Of a stretch of DNA of 64,000 nucleotides, positions 61,601-64,000 are shown piece after piece; position 1 is the first letter of the stretch, and the number at the start of each line of letters is the position of its first letter. The DNA lies in contig CM017558.1 of the NCBI GenBank assembly GCA_007844125.1, forward strand, positions 57,727,147-57,791,146. Direction: 5' to 3'. Source of the DNA: Sinonovacula constricta. Lineage: Eukaryota; Mollusca; Bivalvia; Cardiida; Solecurtidae. Below the pieces are notes generated by a model. It worked only from the letters and a program-made list of their open reading frames with translations. It ran no database searches and had not been told where the DNA came from. Made by a program: the position numbers and the translations under genes.

Positions 61601-63751
61601 AGATGCAGGGCCACTGCCAGAGTCAACCTCTGTGTCCATAGAGTACAGACTCACATCTCCATCCCTGGGGGCATCTTAAGCAGGAATAGAAATATAGTTA
61701 TCTTTAAGATATTGTTAACATGAAATTAATGCAAGGCCATATAGTATCACTTTTCTATGTTGCACACAAAAAATGTACAACTGGCATTTTGCTTTATGAA
61801 GATTTAACATGATGAAGATGCAATTCGATTAATCACAATTTTTAAAGCAATTAGATTTACTGCTATAAATACTGCTGATTTAAAAATATCTCAGAAATTC
61901 AATGCATGGGTTCAAATCCCTGTTGAGGGAGGATGCGGGAGGTCTTAGTAACATATGAAATCTCCTTCTGACAATATTTGAGTTGCACTGACTACCAGTA
62001 TTAAAAACAAACAAGAGAGAGTGTGAGAAATTTTGTTGGCTTAATAGATATAAATTGCAGAGATATTATACATATGTCTGTTATTAGTGGAGGAAGATAC
62101 CAAGCAAATATCTGCAATGAACCACTTATGCACTGAAGGTATGCTTTAACACCTTATTGTAAGAAAGATTTTAGACAGAATTGGTGAGGGGATTAGACAT
62201 AATAAATTGTTGGATATAAATTTTGGTATTGTCCTTTATAGGCTAACTACATATGGCCTCCAAAACCACCCAATATATCAGTTATGATTATGTTCAAGCT
62301 CAGATTTTTACTCCCAGGAGACTTGTTACAGATACACACACAGACAATTCCAGTTTTGTATAGCAACATTAACCTGGAGATATTGTGCTATCAGCATGTT
62401 ATAGTCATAAGGGAAATACTGTTAAATAAATAGAAAATTTAATATTTGAGCTTGAGCAAAATCTTGACTGGAGACATATTTCTGCAAGTGGGGTCAGACT
62501 GCTAGATTTTTAAACTGTTTAGGATTTGGAGATGATCATCATTGTCAATATTAGCCAGGATTTCACATCCAACCAATCAGATACTTTGAATTATCAAGAG
62601 TGGAATCAAAAGTTCATACCGGTAGTTGGCCGCTTTCGCAGGTGTAATGGTATGTAGGTGGGATGCCCAGCCTCCAGGCACTGACTCACATGGTCATCTA
62701 GAAATGACAGGGTGGTATCCATACCAGCCACATCCACAGGGTAGGTGATCTTCAAGTTCTTATCACACACACAATACAGCAGAGTCAGACGCTATCAGGT
62801 GAAAAATTGAAACAATGTCTAAGATTTCAGAAAGTTAAAAAAACAATGGCTAATTTTCTAATTTATATAAAATGCCATTTTATCTGTCATTGTCAGATAT
62901 TTATTTGTATCAAAAAAGAATAGAATTGTAAAACTATCATTACCATTTGGAATGTAATGGCGATTTTGTTTACAGAATAATGCAAACAAGGACTGTATAG
63001 TATTTTTTTCTGATGTTATGTCTTTGTCATAGCAGTGAGCCTTTACTGACATGACCCATTCAAAGTTAGCTTTTTTTATTATAAAATGAGCAAATGCTCA
63101 CCTGTTTAACAACCACAGGCAAGTTACTTCTGATAACATCTTTCAAACAGGCTGCCATGGTAACAGGATCAACATTACCCCGAAAGGCCATCTTCTGTAG
63201 AGCTGTCAGCAGACTGATCAGCGTACCCTACTGGCAGTGTAGAATTCTTCATATGACGAGTAATAAGAGAGATAACTTGACCATGAGTATCCATCGACAT
63301 CAAGGGAGCTAACTCACCCAGTGCCTACAACCACACATTTACATTAAAACATAATATGTATCATCTAGAAAATCAGACAAACCATTTTAAATATATCAAC
63401 ATTACTTGTTGTCTTTTTCCACAAAAAATCCATACTAAATTTGAGCCAAAACTTTACTGAATTGCCGAGGGCAGATAATGTGATTCCTTGTCGGTAGTGA
63501 AGGAATATCTTGTTTTACCATTGCTTTAAACTGGTGCACTATCTTTATTGTCCACTACATGTAGCAGCAGCTCGAATATTCTAAGCTGCTAGTTGCAGGG
63601 TGCTTTAGTGCTATAATAAACATATGATAACTAACCCATGCACAGACATTCACCACAGGAGCTGTAACATTATCTGGCTGTAAAGCAGTGATACAGATCT
63701 GTACAAGAAGTCCTCTCAGTGTCTGGCTAGCATTCTCATTACTAACAATAT
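55697..63751 (-). CDS. AP4E1: AP-4 complex subunit epsilon (3' part only)
   Basis: Large subunit of the AP-4 coat, which packages cargo such as ATG9 at the trans-Golgi network. Seven exons are in the window, read right to left: 63636-63751, 63102-63324, 62620-62791, 61542-61674, 60054-60153, 58194-58271, 55697-56413. The 5' exons lie beyond 64000. About 511 residues are visible. The adaptin HEAT region shows VVNVCAWALGELAPL and MDTTLSFLDDHVSQCLEAGH, matching the end of the epsilon trunk. The hinge keeps SVKKIWSRQGR and LAKALFSGI, similar to KKLWGKEG and the LFVGL stretch I recall in human epsilon. The final exon adds 238 Ser/Asp/Glu-rich residues and then a stop. No C-terminal ear follows. 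Exon 63102-63324 is 223 nt between two phase-0 borders, so it carries one extra base near 63226-63228, which breaks the frame. Confidence 0.85.
56548..57096 (+). repeat. Dispersed bivalve-type repeat with TATGCCC/GGGCATA tips
   Basis: Begins 'catatgccctcgaagtc'. It contains 'tgacctttacctccgagtaa' and 'gggtcttggggcacgacac', then 'caagttattttaaaatcc', then the runs 'acagatggacagacagatgg'. It ends 'tatatgccctgcctttgggg' followed by gcataaa. I remember this order of motifs from many bivalve genomes. It lies in the last AP4E1 intron. Confidence 0.65.
57112..57588. mobile_element. Second copy of the 401-bp MITE family, diverged
   Basis: Shares with 15651-16051 the blocks 'ctggaccagaccaaat', 'ccaatcatgctt', 'gaccatcagtccatttaact' and a 'ggtttagtcaaagattgc' end, in the same order. 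The terminal repeats are worn and no target duplication is visible. It directly follows the preceding dispersed repeat in the last AP4E1 intron. Confidence 0.68.
58060..58165 (-). mobile_element. SINE-B-like fragment
   Basis: Holds 'gcaagtcagctgaaagacat' and 'ggagaaggactccagataaa', the same two blocks seen at 14405-14600. It is a fragment only, lying next to AP4E1 exon 58194-58271. Confidence 0.45.
58680..59040. repeat. 21-bp-type minisatellite in AP4E1 intron
   Basis: Tandem units like 'ggcctaggacccaaccctaat' alternating with 'ggcctaggatccaaatcctgt', a 42-bp higher-order pair in the central part (about 58840-58980). Units decay towards both edges. The palindrome CCTAGG recurs in the best-kept central units. 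Confidence 0.88.
59240..60000. mobile_element. Possible non-autonomous element (CG-richer island in AP4E1 intron)
   Basis: The left part has 'atgccctacccacgaaaata' and the right part 'aatgccccacgaaataaaat', giving a direct relation between the edges. The interior (about 59380-59650) is richer in CG than the surrounding intron and has 'caattagcgt' twice. Ends and target duplication are not resolved. Confidence 0.35.
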
Positions 63752-64000
63752 CTGTAAGAAAGAATTATATACTTTTGCAAAATTCTAATAAGAATTTTTC
63801 ATTCAAGCAAAGTAGCAACAGCATGTGTTGAACAATGGCATAAAACCTGAACAAAGTATTTTTTGTAACATTTAATCTTTTAAAAACAATGGTGTTGTAG
63901 TTGTTGTAGGGCTTCCAGGCTTAGCCAATAGTTGCTCTAATTAAGCACTCCATGAACTTTTGTCCCTCATGCTTGCTATCCAGTTTGCACCATGTTAATG

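Overview
This is a eukaryotic genomic window, AT-rich, with spliced genes, GT-AG introns, long non-coding stretches and many short interspersed repeats. The proteins are clearly animal. The repeats include tRNA-derived SINEs and a dispersed repeat with palindromic 'TATGCCC/GGGCATA' tips and GACAGACAGA-like internal runs, which resembles elements I remember from bivalve molluscs. I infer a bivalve-like mollusc; the species cannot be named from sequence alone.

Layout. Positions 1-8379 hold no recognisable protein exons and probably include the 3' UTR of the first gene. CNOT7/8 (CCR4-NOT deadenylase) lies on the minus strand at 8380-16453 in six coding exons. VPS37A (ESCRT-I subunit) lies head-to-head on the plus strand at 18913-34144 in eleven coding exons. 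Positions 34145-42798 are intergenic, with a SINE, a foldback hairpin and one orphan open frame. A FAM47-family gene (FAM47E-like) lies on the minus strand at 42799-53054 in ten coding exons. Positions 53055-55630 are intergenic, with one small divergent ORF. The 3' part of AP4E1 (AP-4 epsilon adaptin) lies on the minus strand at 55697-63751, and its 5' exons are beyond the right edge. The exons of all four genes were joined by hand. Reading phase closes at every junction, except for one extra nucleotide in a single AP4E1 exon.

The genes are ordinary housekeeping or cell-biology genes (mRNA deadenylation, ESCRT-I sorting, AP-4 vesicle coat, and a FAM47 protein of poorly defined role). They are not an operon or a shared pathway. 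The CNOT7-VPS37A divergent pair matches the arrangement I recall at human 8p22.

The rest is mainly mobile-element debris. There are six copies of one tRNA-derived SINE, five of them with perfect 10-14 bp target-site duplications. There is a second SINE-like family and a third tRNA-like repeat. Several non-autonomous TIR elements are present, one keeping a CENP-B/pogo-type helix-turn-helix remnant. There are also minisatellites and a 250-bp inverted repeat pair, one arm inside the FAM47 gene and the other just upstream of it. I found no rRNA, functional tRNA, CRISPR array or convincing new multi-gene system.
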